Counted from the stretch's first letter, positions 15,330-24,341 are shown. The stretch is 64,000 bases of DNA from Miltoncostaea oceani (GCF_018141545.1 NZ_CP064356.1:3237001-3301000), one strand, 5' to 3'. Notes: generated from the letters alone by a model not told the origin. Numbers and translations: made by a program.

Positions 15330-16182
15330 ATGCGACACGACAGCGTGGACAGCCCGATCGTCATCGTCGGCGGGGCCGGCACCACCGGCCGGCGGGTGGC
15401 CGCGCGGCTCGAGACCCGCGGCGTGCCGGTGCGCCTGGCCTCGCGGACGGCCGCCACCCGCTTCGACTGGGACGACCCCGCCACCTGGGGGCCGGCGCTC
15501 GCCGGCGCCCGGGCGGCGTACATCGCCTACGCCCCCGACCTCGCGGTGCCCGGCGCCGCCGAGGCCGTCGCGGCCCTCGCGGACATCGCCCTCGACACCG
15601 GCGTGCGGCGCCTGGTGCTGCTGTCGGGCCGCGGCGAGGACGGCGCCGCGCGCGCCGAGGAGGCGCTCCGCGCGTCCGGCGCGGCGTGGACGGTGCTGCG
15701 CTGCGCCTGGTTCATGCAGAACTTCTCGGAGGGGCACCTGCACGCCCCGCTGGAGGCCGGGGAGCTCGCGCTGCCGGTCGATGCGGTCCCGGAGCCGTTC
15801 GTCGACGTCGACGACGTCGCGGACGTCGCCGTGGCGGCGTTGACCGGCGACGGCCACGCCGGACGGCTGTACGAGCTGACCGGGCCGGAGGCGCTGACGT
15901 TCCGGGAGGCGGTGCGGATCATGGCCGCCGCGGCGGGCAGGCCGATGCGCTTCACGACGATCACCCTCGACGCGTTCGTGGAGGGCATGGCCGCCGAGGG
16001 CGTCCCCGGGGACGTCGCGGGGCTGATGCGGCACCTGTTCGCGGAGGTCCTCGACGGGCGCAACGCCCGGCCCGCCGACGGGGTGCGGCAGGCCCTGGGC
16101 CGGGCGCCCCGCGACCTCGCGGCGTTCGCCGCGGCCGCGGCGCGGGGCGGGCGCGTGGGCGCCGGCGGGCGTGGCACGGTGA
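15330..16182 (+). CDS. NmrA-like NAD(P)-binding protein
   Basis: Starts at ATG 15330 behind AGGGGAGGAACCC. The Rossmann motif IVIVGGAGTTGRRVAARLETRG is followed by LVLLSGRGEDG, WTVLRCAWFMQNFSEG and YELTGPEALTFREAVRIMAAAAGRP, the NmrA/YesF pattern of atypical SDRs, usually redox sensors or quinone reductases of about 280 residues. The frame does not stop where the domain ends; it stays open to 16781 across the DUF1772 gene in a different frame. The end given (16182) is a TGA in the +1 frame, where the family's length would end. An indel around 16140-16200 is likely. Confidence 0.75.
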
Positions 16183-16239
16183 CCGGCCCACGCCGCGGCG
16201 ACCGCCGCCACCGCCCTCGCCTGCGCCACGGCGGGAGGC

Positions 16240-16659
16240 GTGTTCTTCGCGTTCTCGGCGTTCGTGATGCCGGCGCTCGGCCGCCTCGCGCCCCGCGACG
16301 GGCTCGTCGCGATGCAGTCGGTGAACCGGGCGGCGGTGACGCCCCCGTTCATGGCGGTGCTGTTCGGCGCGGCGGCGGGGTGCGTCGCGCTCGCCGCCGG
16401 CGCGGTCGTCCGCTGGGGGGAGGACGGCGCGGCGTGGACCCTCGCGGGCGCCGCCGCCTACCTCGCCGGGGTCATCGCCCCGACCGTCGTGTTCCACGTG
16501 CCGCGCAACGAGGCGCTCGGCCGGGTGCACCCCGGCGACCCCGGCGCCGACGCCCACTGGCGGCGGTACCTCGCCGCGTGGACGGCGGGCAACCACGTCC
16601 GCGCCCTCGCGGGGATCGCCGCCGCGGCGGCGCTCACCGTCGCCGTCGCGGCCGGGTAG
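16240..16659 (+). CDS. DUF1772 membrane protein, start unclear
   Basis: From the GTG at 16240 there are 139 residues with the family signature VFFAFSAFVMPALGRL at the start, NRAAVTPPFMAVLFGAAAG, VIAPTVVFHVPRNEAL and WTAGNHVRALAGIAAAAALT. The same frame reads on upstream as a natural first membrane helix (AAATAATALACATAGG) back to a stop at 16180, but contains no start codon. A GTG at 16179 is in the frame of the preceding NmrA-like gene. One base change between 16183 and 16200 would supply a start or fuse the two genes. Confidence 0.75.
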   Translation: MFFAFSAFVMPALGRLAPRDGLVAMQSVNRAAVTPPFMAVLFGAAAGCVALAAGAVVRWGEDGAAWTLAGAAAYLAGVIAPTVVFHVPRNEALGRVHPGDPGADAHWRRYLAAWTAGNHVRALAGIAAAAALTVAVAAG

Positions 16660-17175
16660 TCACCCCGCGGCGGGCTGCGGCGCCCGCGCGGCGGGCACGT
16701 CGGCCCCCTCCAGGCGCAGCAGCGCCGCCTTGCGGGCGAGGCCCCCGACGTAGCCGCGCAGCCCGCCGTCGGCGCCGATGACGCGGTGGCAGGGCACCAC
16801 GACGGGGACGGGGGTGCGCGCGACGGCCCCCGCCACGGCCCGCACCGCGGCGGGCCGGCCGACGTCGCGCGCGAGCTGCGCGTAGGTGACCGTCGCGCCG
16901 TGGGGGATGGCGCGGAGCGCCTCCCACACGCGGAGCTCCAGCGCCGTGCCGCGCAGGTCGAGCGGCAGGTCGAAGGCCCGGCGGGCGCCGTCGAGGTACT
17001 CGGTGAGCTGTCCGGCGGCGCGGGCGAGGGCGGCCGGGTCGCGGTCGCGGTCGTCGAGGCCGGCGGTCGCGCCGGGGCCGTCCCAGCGCACCGACCGCAG
17101 ACCGGCGGGACCCGCGACGAGCGTGACGGGACCGAGCGACGTGCCGACGGTCGTCCATGCGGGGCGCGTGGTCAT
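16660..17175 (-). CDS. ogt: Methylated-DNA--[protein]-cysteine S-methyltransferase
   Basis: 171 residues. The suicide-cysteine motif PVVVPCHRVIGADGGLRGYVGG, with the acceptor Cys in PCHR, and RVWEALRAIPHGATVTYAQLARDVGRPAAVRAVAGA before it (recognition helix) are diagnostic for Ogt/AGT. It repairs O6-alkylguanine by transferring the alkyl group to itself. The start overlaps the stop of the alkA-like gene upstream (ATGA), so the two alkylation repair enzymes are co-expressed. No Ada regulatory domain is present. Confidence 0.95.
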   Translation of the reverse strand: MTTRPAWTTVGTSLGPVTLVAGPAGLRSVRWDGPGATAGLDDRDRDPAALARAAGQLTEYLDGARRAFDLPLDLRGTALELRVWEALRAIPHGATVTYAQLARDVGRPAAVRAVAGAVARTPVPVVVPCHRVIGADGGLRGYVGGLARKAALLRLEGADVPAARAPQPAAG

Positions 17176-18125
17176 CGTGGTGCCTCCTCGGGTGGGGCGG
17201 TTCCACGGGGGGAACGCCGCCCGGTCGTGGCCCGTGAGACCGGCGGTGCGCCGGAGAACACCTCGCGCGTCCAGAGGTGGACGAGCGCGTACGCGCGGAA
17301 GGGGCGCCAGGCCTCCGCCCGCTCCTGCGCCTCCGCCGCCGTGCGCACCCCGAGGGCGCGCCGCAGCACCAGGTCGCCCGCCGGGTAGGCGTCGGCGTCG
17401 CCGACGACGCGAACGGCGATGTAGTCCGCCGTCCACGGGCCCACGCCCGGCAGGGCCATCAGGGCGGCGCGGGTCGCCGGCCCGTCCGCGCCGTGGGCGA
17501 GCCGCAAGCCGCCCGCGACGGCGGCCGCCAGGGCGTGCAGGCTGCGGGCGCGGGCGCCCGTGACCCCCGTCGCCGCGCGCAGCCGGTCGGCGCCGGCGTC
17601 GGCGAGGGTCGCGGCCGGAGGGAACGCGTGGAGGCCGTCGTCCACCGGCACGCCGAACGCCGCGACGAGGCGGCCGGTGAACGTGCGGGCCGCGCCGAGC
17701 GAGACCTGCTGGCCCAGGATCGTCGACGCCGCCGTCTCGAACCCGTCGGTCGCGCCGGGCACCCGCAGGCCGGGTCGCGCCGCGACGAGCGGAGCGAGCA
17801 GGGGGTCGGTGGACAGGACGGCGCCGACGGCGGCGGGGTCGGCGTCCAGGTCGAGCCACCGCCGGAGCGTCACGGCGACGGCCGGCAGGTCCCCCTCCCC
17901 GCAGCCCCTCACCGTGACCCCGACCGCCCCGGGGTGGGCACGCAGGTCGGCCGTGACGACGGCGTGCCCGCCGGGGGTGCGCACCACCCGGGTCAGCCCC
18001 CCGGCGTCGCGGCGCTCCAGGCCCGGCACGACGTGGGTGCCGAGCATCCGCTCGAGGGCGTCCGCCTCGAACGGCGCGCGGTGGTCGAGCCGCAGGACGT
18101 GGACGCGCGCGGTCACGGGGACCAC
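17172..18125 (-). CDS. alkA: DNA-3-methyladenine glycosylase II (AlkA-like)
   Basis: 317 residues. An AlkA_N-type domain covers about 1-115, then a HhH-GPD core: STILGQQVSLGAARTFTGRLV, LMALPGVGPWTADYIAVRVVGDADAYPAGDLVLRRALG, with the catalytic Asp in PAGD. AYALVHLW near the end is also typical. It excises alkylated purines. It overlaps ogt by 4 bp in the same direction, a compact alkylation repair unit. No separate regulator is adjacent. Confidence 0.93.
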   Translation of the reverse strand: MVPVTARVHVLRLDHRAPFEADALERMLGTHVVPGLERRDAGGLTRVVRTPGGHAVVTADLRAHPGAVGVTVRGCGEGDLPAVAVTLRRWLDLDADPAAVGAVLSTDPLLAPLVAARPGLRVPGATDGFETAASTILGQQVSLGAARTFTGRLVAAFGVPVDDGLHAFPPAATLADAGADRLRAATGVTGARARSLHALAAAVAGGLRLAHGADGPATRAALMALPGVGPWTADYIAVRVVGDADAYPAGDLVLRRALGVRTAAEAQERAEAWRPFRAYALVHLWTREVFSGAPPVSRATTGRRSPRGTAPPEEAPR

Positions 18126-18152
18126 GATGACCGATCCGGCGGGCGCCCCGCC

Positions 18153-19616
18153 TCAGTCCACGGGACGCTCCCCCACCGCCGGCTCCCGGCCGCCCGTGTC
18201 GAGGCGGAAGGGCGGGTACTCGTCGCGCAGCAGCCCCGCGTAGGCGACCACCCGGTACACCCAGCGGTTCAGCCCCATCACGAGGTCGAAGACCCCGCGG
18301 GGGTAGCGCCCCGTGAACAGCAGGACGACCGCGGCGATCAGGGTGAGGATGCCGATCAGACCGCCACCCCACCCGGTCCAGCTCCACCCGCCGTCCCAGT
18401 CCTGGCCGCCGAGCCACGCGCCCGACCACCAGACGCCACCGCCGAACACGCCGATCACCAGGTAGTGGGGGATCGCCAGCAGCCACGTCTTCACGAGCGC
18501 CAGCCCGCGCGAGAGCTGCTCGGGGTGGTCGACCTCGAGCGTCGCCGGGTAGTCGGCCGGGCCGAGGGTGAACGGCGGGTACCGGTCGGTGCCGAGGGCG
18601 CTGTAGGAGTAGAAGGCGACGCGCCAGCTCCAGCGCATCACGCCGACGACGAAGTCGAAGATGCCCCGCGGGTAGCGGCCCGTCACGAGGATCGCGACCC
18701 ACGCCACGACGCTGAGCACGAGCACCGCGATCCAGAGGAACGTCAGGACGATGTAGTGCGGGATCGCCAGGAGCCACTTGACCAGCCACAGCCACCGGGA
18801 GAGGTCGTCGTCGAGGCGGCCCTCGATGCGGACCGGCGGGGCGCGGGGCGCGTGGGCGCCCACCGGCGCGGCGGAGGCGGGCGCGGGGGACGCGGGCGCG
18901 GCGACCACCGGTCGCCCCTCCCCGTCGCCCGGAGGCGGCTCCCCGCCGCCCCGCGCGCCGAACGCGATCATCGTGACCCCGGTCGCCAGCATCACCAGGC
19001 CGACGGCGAGGACGATCCACGCGATGCGCCCGAGCAGGCCGATGCGCACGCCGAGCTGCACGTCGGCCCGGACGACGCGCGACCCGTCGGCGTTCATCGC
19101 GACGACCGCCCAGTTGCCCTCGCGGGGCTCCCACTCGACCACCTGGCGCCCGGTGCCCTCGGCCGACGCCACCCAGAAGCCACGCGTCCCGGGGGCCGCG
19201 GGGGCGCGTGCCCCGGGCACCCGCGTGTAGTCGGCGGAGAAGGGGTCGGTGTCGAGGTCGGTCACCCGGTCGTGCGGCACCCCGGCCAGGTAGCGCCGGA
19301 CCGCCGCGTCGGGGCCGATGCCGACGAAGACCGCCCCGTCCGGGGCGGCGGAGGTGGCCGCGACGCGGGTGCGCACCAGGTCGCCGAGGTCGGTAACCCA
19401 GCTCGTGTCGTCCCACTCGGCGCCCAGGTCGATCTCGTCGGAGACGATCGCGTACCCCGTCGACGCCAGGCGCCCGGTGTCGGTCGTGAAGTACCCGTCG
19501 GCGTCGCGCTGGGTCTCGTGCGCCCACAGCAGCGCCCCGCCGCCGGCGGCCGCGCCCAGGCCGATGAGCGCGAGCAGCGACCCCACCACCAGCAGCACGA
19601 TCCGTCCACCGCTCAC
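18153..19616 (-). CDS. Membrane protein with two DUF4389 repeats
   Basis: 487 residues from a GTG. One N-terminal membrane helix (6-30) and a roughly 140-residue extracytoplasmic part are followed by a second helix (LGRIAWIVLAVGLVMLATGVTMIAF) and an Ala/Pro-rich linker. Two repeats come next, each starting LAIPHY and containing FTGRYPRG or VTGRYPRG, then F..V.G..RW..RV..Y and .YPPF. This is the DUF4389 pattern, duplicated. Function unknown; it is apparently monocistronic. Confidence 0.85.
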   Translation of the reverse strand: MSGGRIVLLVVGSLLALIGLGAAAGGGALLWAHETQRDADGYFTTDTGRLASTGYAIVSDEIDLGAEWDDTSWVTDLGDLVRTRVAATSAAPDGAVFVGIGPDAAVRRYLAGVPHDRVTDLDTDPFSADYTRVPGARAPAAPGTRGFWVASAEGTGRQVVEWEPREGNWAVVAMNADGSRVVRADVQLGVRIGLLGRIAWIVLAVGLVMLATGVTMIAFGARGGGEPPPGDGEGRPVVAAPASPAPASAAPVGAHAPRAPPVRIEGRLDDDLSRWLWLVKWLLAIPHYIVLTFLWIAVLVLSVVAWVAILVTGRYPRGIFDFVVGVMRWSWRVAFYSYSALGTDRYPPFTLGPADYPATLEVDHPEQLSRGLALVKTWLLAIPHYLVIGVFGGGVWWSGAWLGGQDWDGGWSWTGWGGGLIGILTLIAAVVLLFTGRYPRGVFDLVMGLNRWVYRVVAYAGLLRDEYPPFRLDTGGREPAVGERPVD

Positions 19617-19752
19617 GTGTCCATCCCCGTCCGGTTCATGGCATGCCTCCCCCGTCTGCGCCGTGGCGCGACCGTAGGGCCGCCGCCCGGCGGCGCAATC
19701 GGCGCGCGCCGGGAGGCGACCTGCGGGTTTACCCGCGATCCGGCGGCCCGGG

Positions 19753-20454
19753 TCACGCGTCCCGGCGGATGAAGCGGGCCGCCCCGAGGCCGACGAGCCC
19801 CACCACCCACGCCACGAGGACGAGGGACGCGCGCAGCACCGCGTGGTCGCCGGGCTGCTGGGTCAGGGCGTCGTGGATCTCGACGACCGACGACTGCGCC
19901 GTCCAGTCACCGACCCGCGGGATCGCCGAGACGGCCGACTCGATCACGAACGCGAACACCAGGGCGATGGTGATGCCGCCCGCCATGCTGCGCGTCAGCA
20001 GCGCGAACGCGACGCCGATCGCCGCGTAGGCGACGTTCGAGACGAGCGCCGCCGCCCCCGAGCGCAGCAGGTCGGAGACCGGCAGGTCGGTGTCGTGGGC
20101 GGACGCGATCGACGGGAACGCCGCGATCGCGATCGCGTAGACGACGACGGTCAGCACCACCGCGGCGGCGAGCGCGAGCCCCAGCTTGGCGGCGAGCACC
20201 CGGGCGCGGCGCGGCTCGGCGGTGAGGACCCTCCGCATGGTCCCCTGGCCGTACTCGAGGCCGACGATCCAGACGCCGAGGATCATCGCGGCGACCGAGG
20301 TCGGCAGGTCGGCGCCGAGGGCGACGGCGAGCTGGTCCTCGCCGATGCCGGCGAAGATCGCGACGGTGATCGCCGTCGCGAGGCCGAGGAGCGCCCCGAG
20401 GGCGGTCCACCGCGGCGTGGGGAGGGCGCGGAGCTTCAGGATCTCAGCGGTCAT
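19753..20454 (-). CDS. ABC transporter permease
   Basis: 233 residues with six hydrophobic segments, an N-terminal MTAEILKLRALPTPRWTALGALLGLATAITVAIF typical of ABC-2 type permeases, and VWIVGLEYGQGTMRRVLTAEPRRARVLAAKLG in the first cytoplasmic loop. It overlaps the ATPase gene upstream by 4 bp. The pair forms an exporter of unknown substrate, divergent from a two-component system that probably controls it. Confidence 0.9.
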   Translation of the reverse strand: MTAEILKLRALPTPRWTALGALLGLATAITVAIFAGIGEDQLAVALGADLPTSVAAMILGVWIVGLEYGQGTMRRVLTAEPRRARVLAAKLGLALAAAVVLTVVVYAIAIAAFPSIASAHDTDLPVSDLLRSGAAALVSNVAYAAIGVAFALLTRSMAGGITIALVFAFVIESAVSAIPRVGDWTAQSSVVEIHDALTQQPGDHAVLRASLVLVAWVVGLVGLGAARFIRRDA

Positions 20455-21407
20455 GCCGCCACCTCCTCGGCCGTGACGGCCGTCGCGTCGTCATCGCCCG
20501 TGAGCGAGAGGAACACGTCCTCGAGGCTCGCGGAGCGCCGGACCAGCTCGCTGACGTGGATGCCGGCCCCGGCGAGGGGCCGGCTGATGTCGGTGCCGTC
20601 GGCGATCTCGCCGGACACCGCCAGCGCACCGCCGTCGCCGGCACCCACGGTGAGGCCCGCGGCGGCGAGCACCTCCCGCGCCCGCCCGGCGTCGCCACCC
20701 GGCACCCGCACGGTGAAGCCGAGGCCCCCGCCCTGCCCGGCGAGCAGCTCGTCCATGGTCCCCTGCGCCACGAGCCGGCCGTGGTGGATGATCGTCGCCC
20801 GGTCGCACATGAGCTGCACCTCGGAGAGGAGGTGCGACGAGACGAGGACGCTGGTGCCGCGCTCGGGCAGCCGGGCGATCAGCTCGCGCATCTCGACGAT
20901 GCCCGCCGGGTCGAGGCCGTTCGTCGGCTCGTCGAGCACCACGAGGCGCGGCTCGCCGATGAGGGCGAGGGCCAGGCCGAGGCGCTGCTTCATGCCGAGC
21001 GAGAACGTCCCGGCCCGCGACCCGGCGCGGTCCGCGAGGCCGACGAAGGCGAGCAGCTCCTCGATGCGCGCCGCCGCGGGGTCGAGGCCCCGCGCGGCGG
21101 CCTCGATGCGCATGTTGTCCCGGGCGCTCGCCCGGGCGTAGAGGGCGGGGCCCTCGATGAGGCTGCCGACCCGCCGGACGGCGTCGGCGAAGCCGGCGCC
21201 ACCGGGGGCCGCGCCGAGCAGGGTCACGCTGCCGGACGTCGGCCGGGTGAGCCCCAGCAGCATCCGGATGGACGTGGTCTTGCCGGCGCCGTTCGGGCCG
21301 AGGAGGCCGGTGACCGCGCCCTCGGGCACGTCGAAGGTCAGGCGGTCGACGACGGTGAGGTCACCGTAGCGCCGGCCGAGTTCGTGGAAGCTCGCGAGAG
21401 ATGTCAT
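20451..21407 (-). CDS. ABC transporter ATP-binding protein
   Basis: 318 residues from the ATG at 21407. Walker A is LGPNGAGKTTSIRMLLGL, the signature is FSLGMKQRLGLALALIGEP, and Walker B is LVVLDEPTNGLDPAG, followed by the H-loop VSSHLLSEVQLMCDR. The C-terminal 100 residues are the usual extension of antibiotic/ABC-2 type exporters. The permease follows with a 4-bp overlap. Confidence 0.95.
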   Translation of the reverse strand: MTSLASFHELGRRYGDLTVVDRLTFDVPEGAVTGLLGPNGAGKTTSIRMLLGLTRPTSGSVTLLGAAPGGAGFADAVRRVGSLIEGPALYARASARDNMRIEAAARGLDPAAARIEELLAFVGLADRAGSRAGTFSLGMKQRLGLALALIGEPRLVVLDEPTNGLDPAGIVEMRELIARLPERGTSVLVSSHLLSEVQLMCDRATIIHHGRLVAQGTMDELLAGQGGGLGFTVRVPGGDAGRAREVLAAAGLTVGAGDGGALAVSGEIADGTDISRPLAGAGIHVSELVRRSASLEDVFLSLTGDDDATAVTAEEVAA

Positions 21408-21482
21408 GTCCCCAGGCAAGCGCGCGGGACCGGGGCATCCCATCGGCCAGGTGGCCATTCCGTGTCCGCCGAAGGTCGATAC

Positions 21483-21525
21483 GTGGCCCTCCGGCCACGA
21501 TCACGGGCCGTCGCCGTCGTATCGT
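21483..21525 (+). promoter_or_regulatory. Divergent promoter region of the two-component system
   Basis: An inverted repeat GTGGCC-CTCC-GGCCAC lies at 21483-21498 in the 124-bp divergent intergenic region between the ABC genes and the kinase. TATCGT at 21520-21525 ends six bases before the kinase ATG, a leaderless-type -10. The repeat is a candidate response-regulator site; this is inference. Confidence 0.45.
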
Positions 21526-21531
21526 CAGGAC

Positions 21532-22686
21532 ATGCGCACCCCGGCCACCACCCGGTCACGTCGCGACCTCCTCGTCGACCTCGCCGCGATCGCCGTCGCC
21601 GTGGGCGTCGGGCTCCCGATCAGCCTCACCTCCGACGGCCCGGGCGGGCCGTGGCCGGTCATCGACCTGGTCGTCGGGTCGGCGGCGTGCCTGGCCCTGT
21701 GGTTCCGCCGCCGCTGGCCCCTCGGCGTGGCGCTGGCGTTGCTGCCGATCGGGGCGGTGTCGGCGATGGGCGGTGTCGCCGCGGGGATCGCGGTGTTCAC
21801 GCTCGCCGTCCACCGGCCCGCGCGCGTGGCGCTGCCGGTCGCCGTCCTCCACGCGGCGGGGGGCGCGGTCTACCTGGCGCTGTACCCCGACTCCCAGAGT
21901 CCCTACTGGGTCTCCGTGACGATGGGGGTGCTGTTCACGGCGGTGCTCGTCGGCTGGGGGATGTTCGTCCGCGCCCGGCGGGAGCTGATCGCGTCACTGA
22001 CCGAACGCGCCGAGCGGGCCGAGGCGGAGCAGGCGCTGCGGGTGGCGGGTGCCCGGCTCGGCGAGCGGGAGCGCATCGCCCGGGAGATGCACGACGTGCT
22101 CGCGCACCGCCTCTCGCTGGTGAGCCTGCACGCCGGGGCCCTCGAGTACCGGCCGGACGCCCCCCGCGCGGACGTGGCGCGGGCGGCGGGGGTGATCCGC
22201 GACAACGCGCACCGGGCCCTGGAGGAGCTGCGCGCCGTGATCGGCGCCCTCCGCGACGACGGCGGCAGCGAGCCGGAGCCGCCCCAGCCGACGCTGGCCG
22301 ACGTGCCGCGCCTGGTGGACGAGTCGATCGGGGCCGGGATGGCGGTGACCCCCGACTACGGGCTCGCGCTGGCGGACGCGCCGCGCGACGCCGGACGCCA
22401 CGCCTACCGGGTGGTGCAGGAGGGCCTGACGAACGCCCGCAAGCACGCGCCGCGCAGCCGGGTCACGCTGCGGATCGCGGGGGCGCCCGGGGAGGGCCTG
22501 CGCGTCGAGGTGCGCAACCCGCTGCCGGTGGGCGCCGCGGCGGCGGCGGGCATCCCGGGGGCGGGGGCCGGGCTGGCGGGCCTCGGCGAGCGCGTGGAGC
22601 TGGCGGGGGGCCGCATCTCCCACGGCCGCGCCGGCGGGGGCGACTACGTGCTGACGGCGTGGCTGCCGTGGACGGCGCCCGCGTGA
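21532..22686 (+). CDS. Sensor histidine kinase (HisKA_3 type)
   Basis: 384 residues. Four or five hydrophobic N-terminal segments (to about residue 150) form a membrane sensor. The dimerisation motif is EREMHDVLAHRLSLVSLHAGALE, preceded by GERERIA, with the phospho-His in MHDVLAHRL. The HATPase has RVVQEGLTNARKHAP (N box) and GLAGLGERVELAGG (G box). It overlaps the response regulator by 4 bp and is divergent from the ABC exporter, the usual arrangement of drug- or peptide-sensing systems. Confidence 0.93.
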   Translation: MRTPATTRSRRDLLVDLAAIAVAVGVGLPISLTSDGPGGPWPVIDLVVGSAACLALWFRRRWPLGVALALLPIGAVSAMGGVAAGIAVFTLAVHRPARVALPVAVLHAAGGAVYLALYPDSQSPYWVSVTMGVLFTAVLVGWGMFVRARRELIASLTERAERAEAEQALRVAGARLGERERIAREMHDVLAHRLSLVSLHAGALEYRPDAPRADVARAAGVIRDNAHRALEELRAVIGALRDDGGSEPEPPQPTLADVPRLVDESIGAGMAVTPDYGLALADAPRDAGRHAYRVVQEGLTNARKHAPRSRVTLRIAGAPGEGLRVEVRNPLPVGAAAAAGIPGAGAGLAGLGERVELAGGRISHGRAGGGDYVLTAWLPWTAPA

Positions 22687-23333
22687 TCCGGCTGGTGCTG
22701 GCCGACGACGACCCGCTGGTGCGGATGGGTCTCGGGATGCTCCTCGCCGGCGACCCGGAGATCGAGATCGTCGCCGAGGCGGCCGACGGCGCGGAGGCGG
22801 TCGCCGCGGTGCGCGCGCACGGGCCGGACGTGGTGCTCGTCGACATCCGCATGCCGGTGATGGACGGCCTCGCCGCGACGGAGCGCCTGCGCGCCCTCCC
22901 CGAGCCCCCGCACGTGATCGTCCTGACGACCTTCGACGCCGACGAGCAGATCGTGCGGGCGCTGCGGGCCGGCGCGAGCGGGTTCCTGCTGAAGGACACC
23001 CCGCCCGCCGAGATCGTCCGGGCGATCCACGTCGTCGCGTCCGGCGAGGCGCTCCTGTCCCCCGCCGTGACGCGCCGGCTGATCGCCCACATCGCCGACG
23101 ACGAGACCGACGCGCGGCGGCGGGCGGCGGCGGGCCAGATCGCGGCGTTGACCGACCGCGAGCGCGACGTCGCCGTCGCCCTGGGCCGGGGGATGACGAA
23201 CGCCGAGATCTCGCGGGAGCTCTACATGAGCGTGCCGACGGTGAAGGTGCACGTGTCCCGGACGATGGCGAAGCTCGACCTGAACAACCGGGTGCAGGTG
23301 GCGCTGCTCGTGCACGACGCCGGGCTCGCCTGA
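22683..23333 (+). CDS. NarL/LuxR-type response regulator
   Basis: 216 residues from a GTG overlapping the kinase stop (GTGA). The receiver shows VLADDDPLVRMGLGMLL, acceptor Asp in VVLVDIRMPVMDGL, and Lys in SGFLLKDTPP. The LuxR domain is LTDRERDVAVALGRGMTNAEISRELYMSVPTVKVHVSRTMAKLDLNN. It is the cognate partner of the upstream kinase and likely controls the divergent ABC exporter. Confidence 0.95.
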   Translation: MIRLVLADDDPLVRMGLGMLLAGDPEIEIVAEAADGAEAVAAVRAHGPDVVLVDIRMPVMDGLAATERLRALPEPPHVIVLTTFDADEQIVRALRAGASGFLLKDTPPAEIVRAIHVVASGEALLSPAVTRRLIAHIADDETDARRRAAAGQIAALTDRERDVAVALGRGMTNAEISRELYMSVPTVKVHVSRTMAKLDLNNRVQVALLVHDAGLA

Positions 23334-23335
23334 GG

Positions 23336-23881
23336 GTGCCGGCGCCGGGGGCCGACGGGGAGCTGCGGCGGCTCGCGTCGCTGCGGGCGACCCGCTGGTT
23401 CACCGACCGCGACGTCGGCGACGGCGACCTCGACCGGGTGCTCGAGGTGGGGCGGTGGACGGGGTCGGCCCGCAACCGCCAGCCGTGGCGCGTCGCGGTG
23501 GTGCGCGACCCGTCCCGGCGTGGTGAGCTCAGCCGCCTCGGCGCCTACGCCCGGCACCTGGAGGCCGCCCCCGTCGTGCTGCTGCTCGCCCTCGACACCG
23601 CCGGCGGCGGGGCCGACGCCGAGTTCGACGGCGGGCGGCTCGCCCAGTCGCTGATGCTCGCCGCCCGCGCCGTCGGCCTCGGCACGTGCCCCGTCACGTT
23701 CTTCCCCGACGACAACGTCGCGCGGGCGACGGCCATCGCCGGGGTGGCCGCGCCATGGCGGGTGCGCACCGGGATCGCGGTCGGGTGGCCGGCGCCCCGC
23801 CCCGCCGGGGGCGGGCGGCCGGCGATCCCCCTCGGCCGGCGCCCCCTCGCCGACATCCGGCGCGACCCGGGGGCTCAGTAG
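23336..23881 (+). CDS. Nitroreductase-family protein
   Basis: 181 residues from a GTG two bases after the response regulator stop. TRWFTDRDVGDGDLDRVLEVGRWTGSARNRQPWRVAVV carries the FMN-binding Arg and S.RN.QPW motif. DGGRLAQSLMLAARAVGLGTCPVTFF is the second family hallmark. It is an FMN-dependent oxidoreductase of unknown substrate. The 3' end overlaps the converging VOC gene by 7 bp. Co-transcription with the two-component genes is likely from spacing but may be incidental. Confidence 0.85.
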   Translation: MPAPGADGELRRLASLRATRWFTDRDVGDGDLDRVLEVGRWTGSARNRQPWRVAVVRDPSRRGELSRLGAYARHLEAAPVVLLLALDTAGGGADAEFDGGRLAQSLMLAARAVGLGTCPVTFFPDDNVARATAIAGVAAPWRVRTGIAVGWPAPRPAGGGRPAIPLGRRPLADIRRDPGAQ

Positions 23882-24303
23882 CCGGGGGCGTCCGTCCTCT
23901 GGACGAGGCGGATGTGGTTGCCGGAGGGGTCCCGCAGCCCCGCGTCGATGCCGTAGGGCTGCTCGGTCGGCTCCTGCGTGAACTCGGCGCCGCGGGCGCG
24001 GAGGTCCTCGAACGTCGCGCGGCAGTCGTCGCACTCGAGCATGAAGCCGCCCGTCCGGCCGCGGGCGACCATCTCCAGCACGGACCGGCAGGTCTCCTCG
24101 TCGAACATGGGGGGCTCCGGGACGTTCAGGATGAACCCCGTCAGCTCGCCGGGCAGCGCGACCGTCAGCCACCGGTAGCCGCCGAGCTCCGGGAGGGTGA
24201 CGTCCTCGCGGACCTCGAAGCCCAGCGTGCCGGTGTAGAAGGCCAGCGCCTCCTCCTGGTCGTGCACCCACAGCCCCACGTGGGCCAGGCGCGTCGTGCT
24301 CAT
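23875..24303 (-). CDS. VOC (glyoxalase-fold) protein
   Basis: 142 residues. One VOC module: RLAHVGLWVHDQEEALAFYTGTLGFEVREDV, then RWLTVALPGE and the closing strand GAEFTQEPTEQPYGIDAGLRDPSGNHIRLVQ. Potential metal ligands His8 and Glu in the last strand region fit the family, but the third is not certain. Probably a small metalloenzyme or antibiotic-binding-type protein. AraC gene follows upstream at 24342. Confidence 0.85.
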   Translation of the reverse strand: MSTTRLAHVGLWVHDQEEALAFYTGTLGFEVREDVTLPELGGYRWLTVALPGELTGFILNVPEPPMFDEETCRSVLEMVARGRTGGFMLECDDCRATFEDLRARGAEFTQEPTEQPYGIDAGLRDPSGNHIRLVQRTDAPGY

Positions 24304-24341
24304 CGGGACCTCCCGGGTCGTACGTCGTGACGCCCCCGACG

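Noticed and set aside
16660-19527. A 955-codon open frame on the minus strand
   Set aside because: Its first part is only the ogt gene; the rest runs through alkA and the DUF4389 gene in the wrong frame with Arg/Gly/Pro-rich composition, an artefact of high GC.
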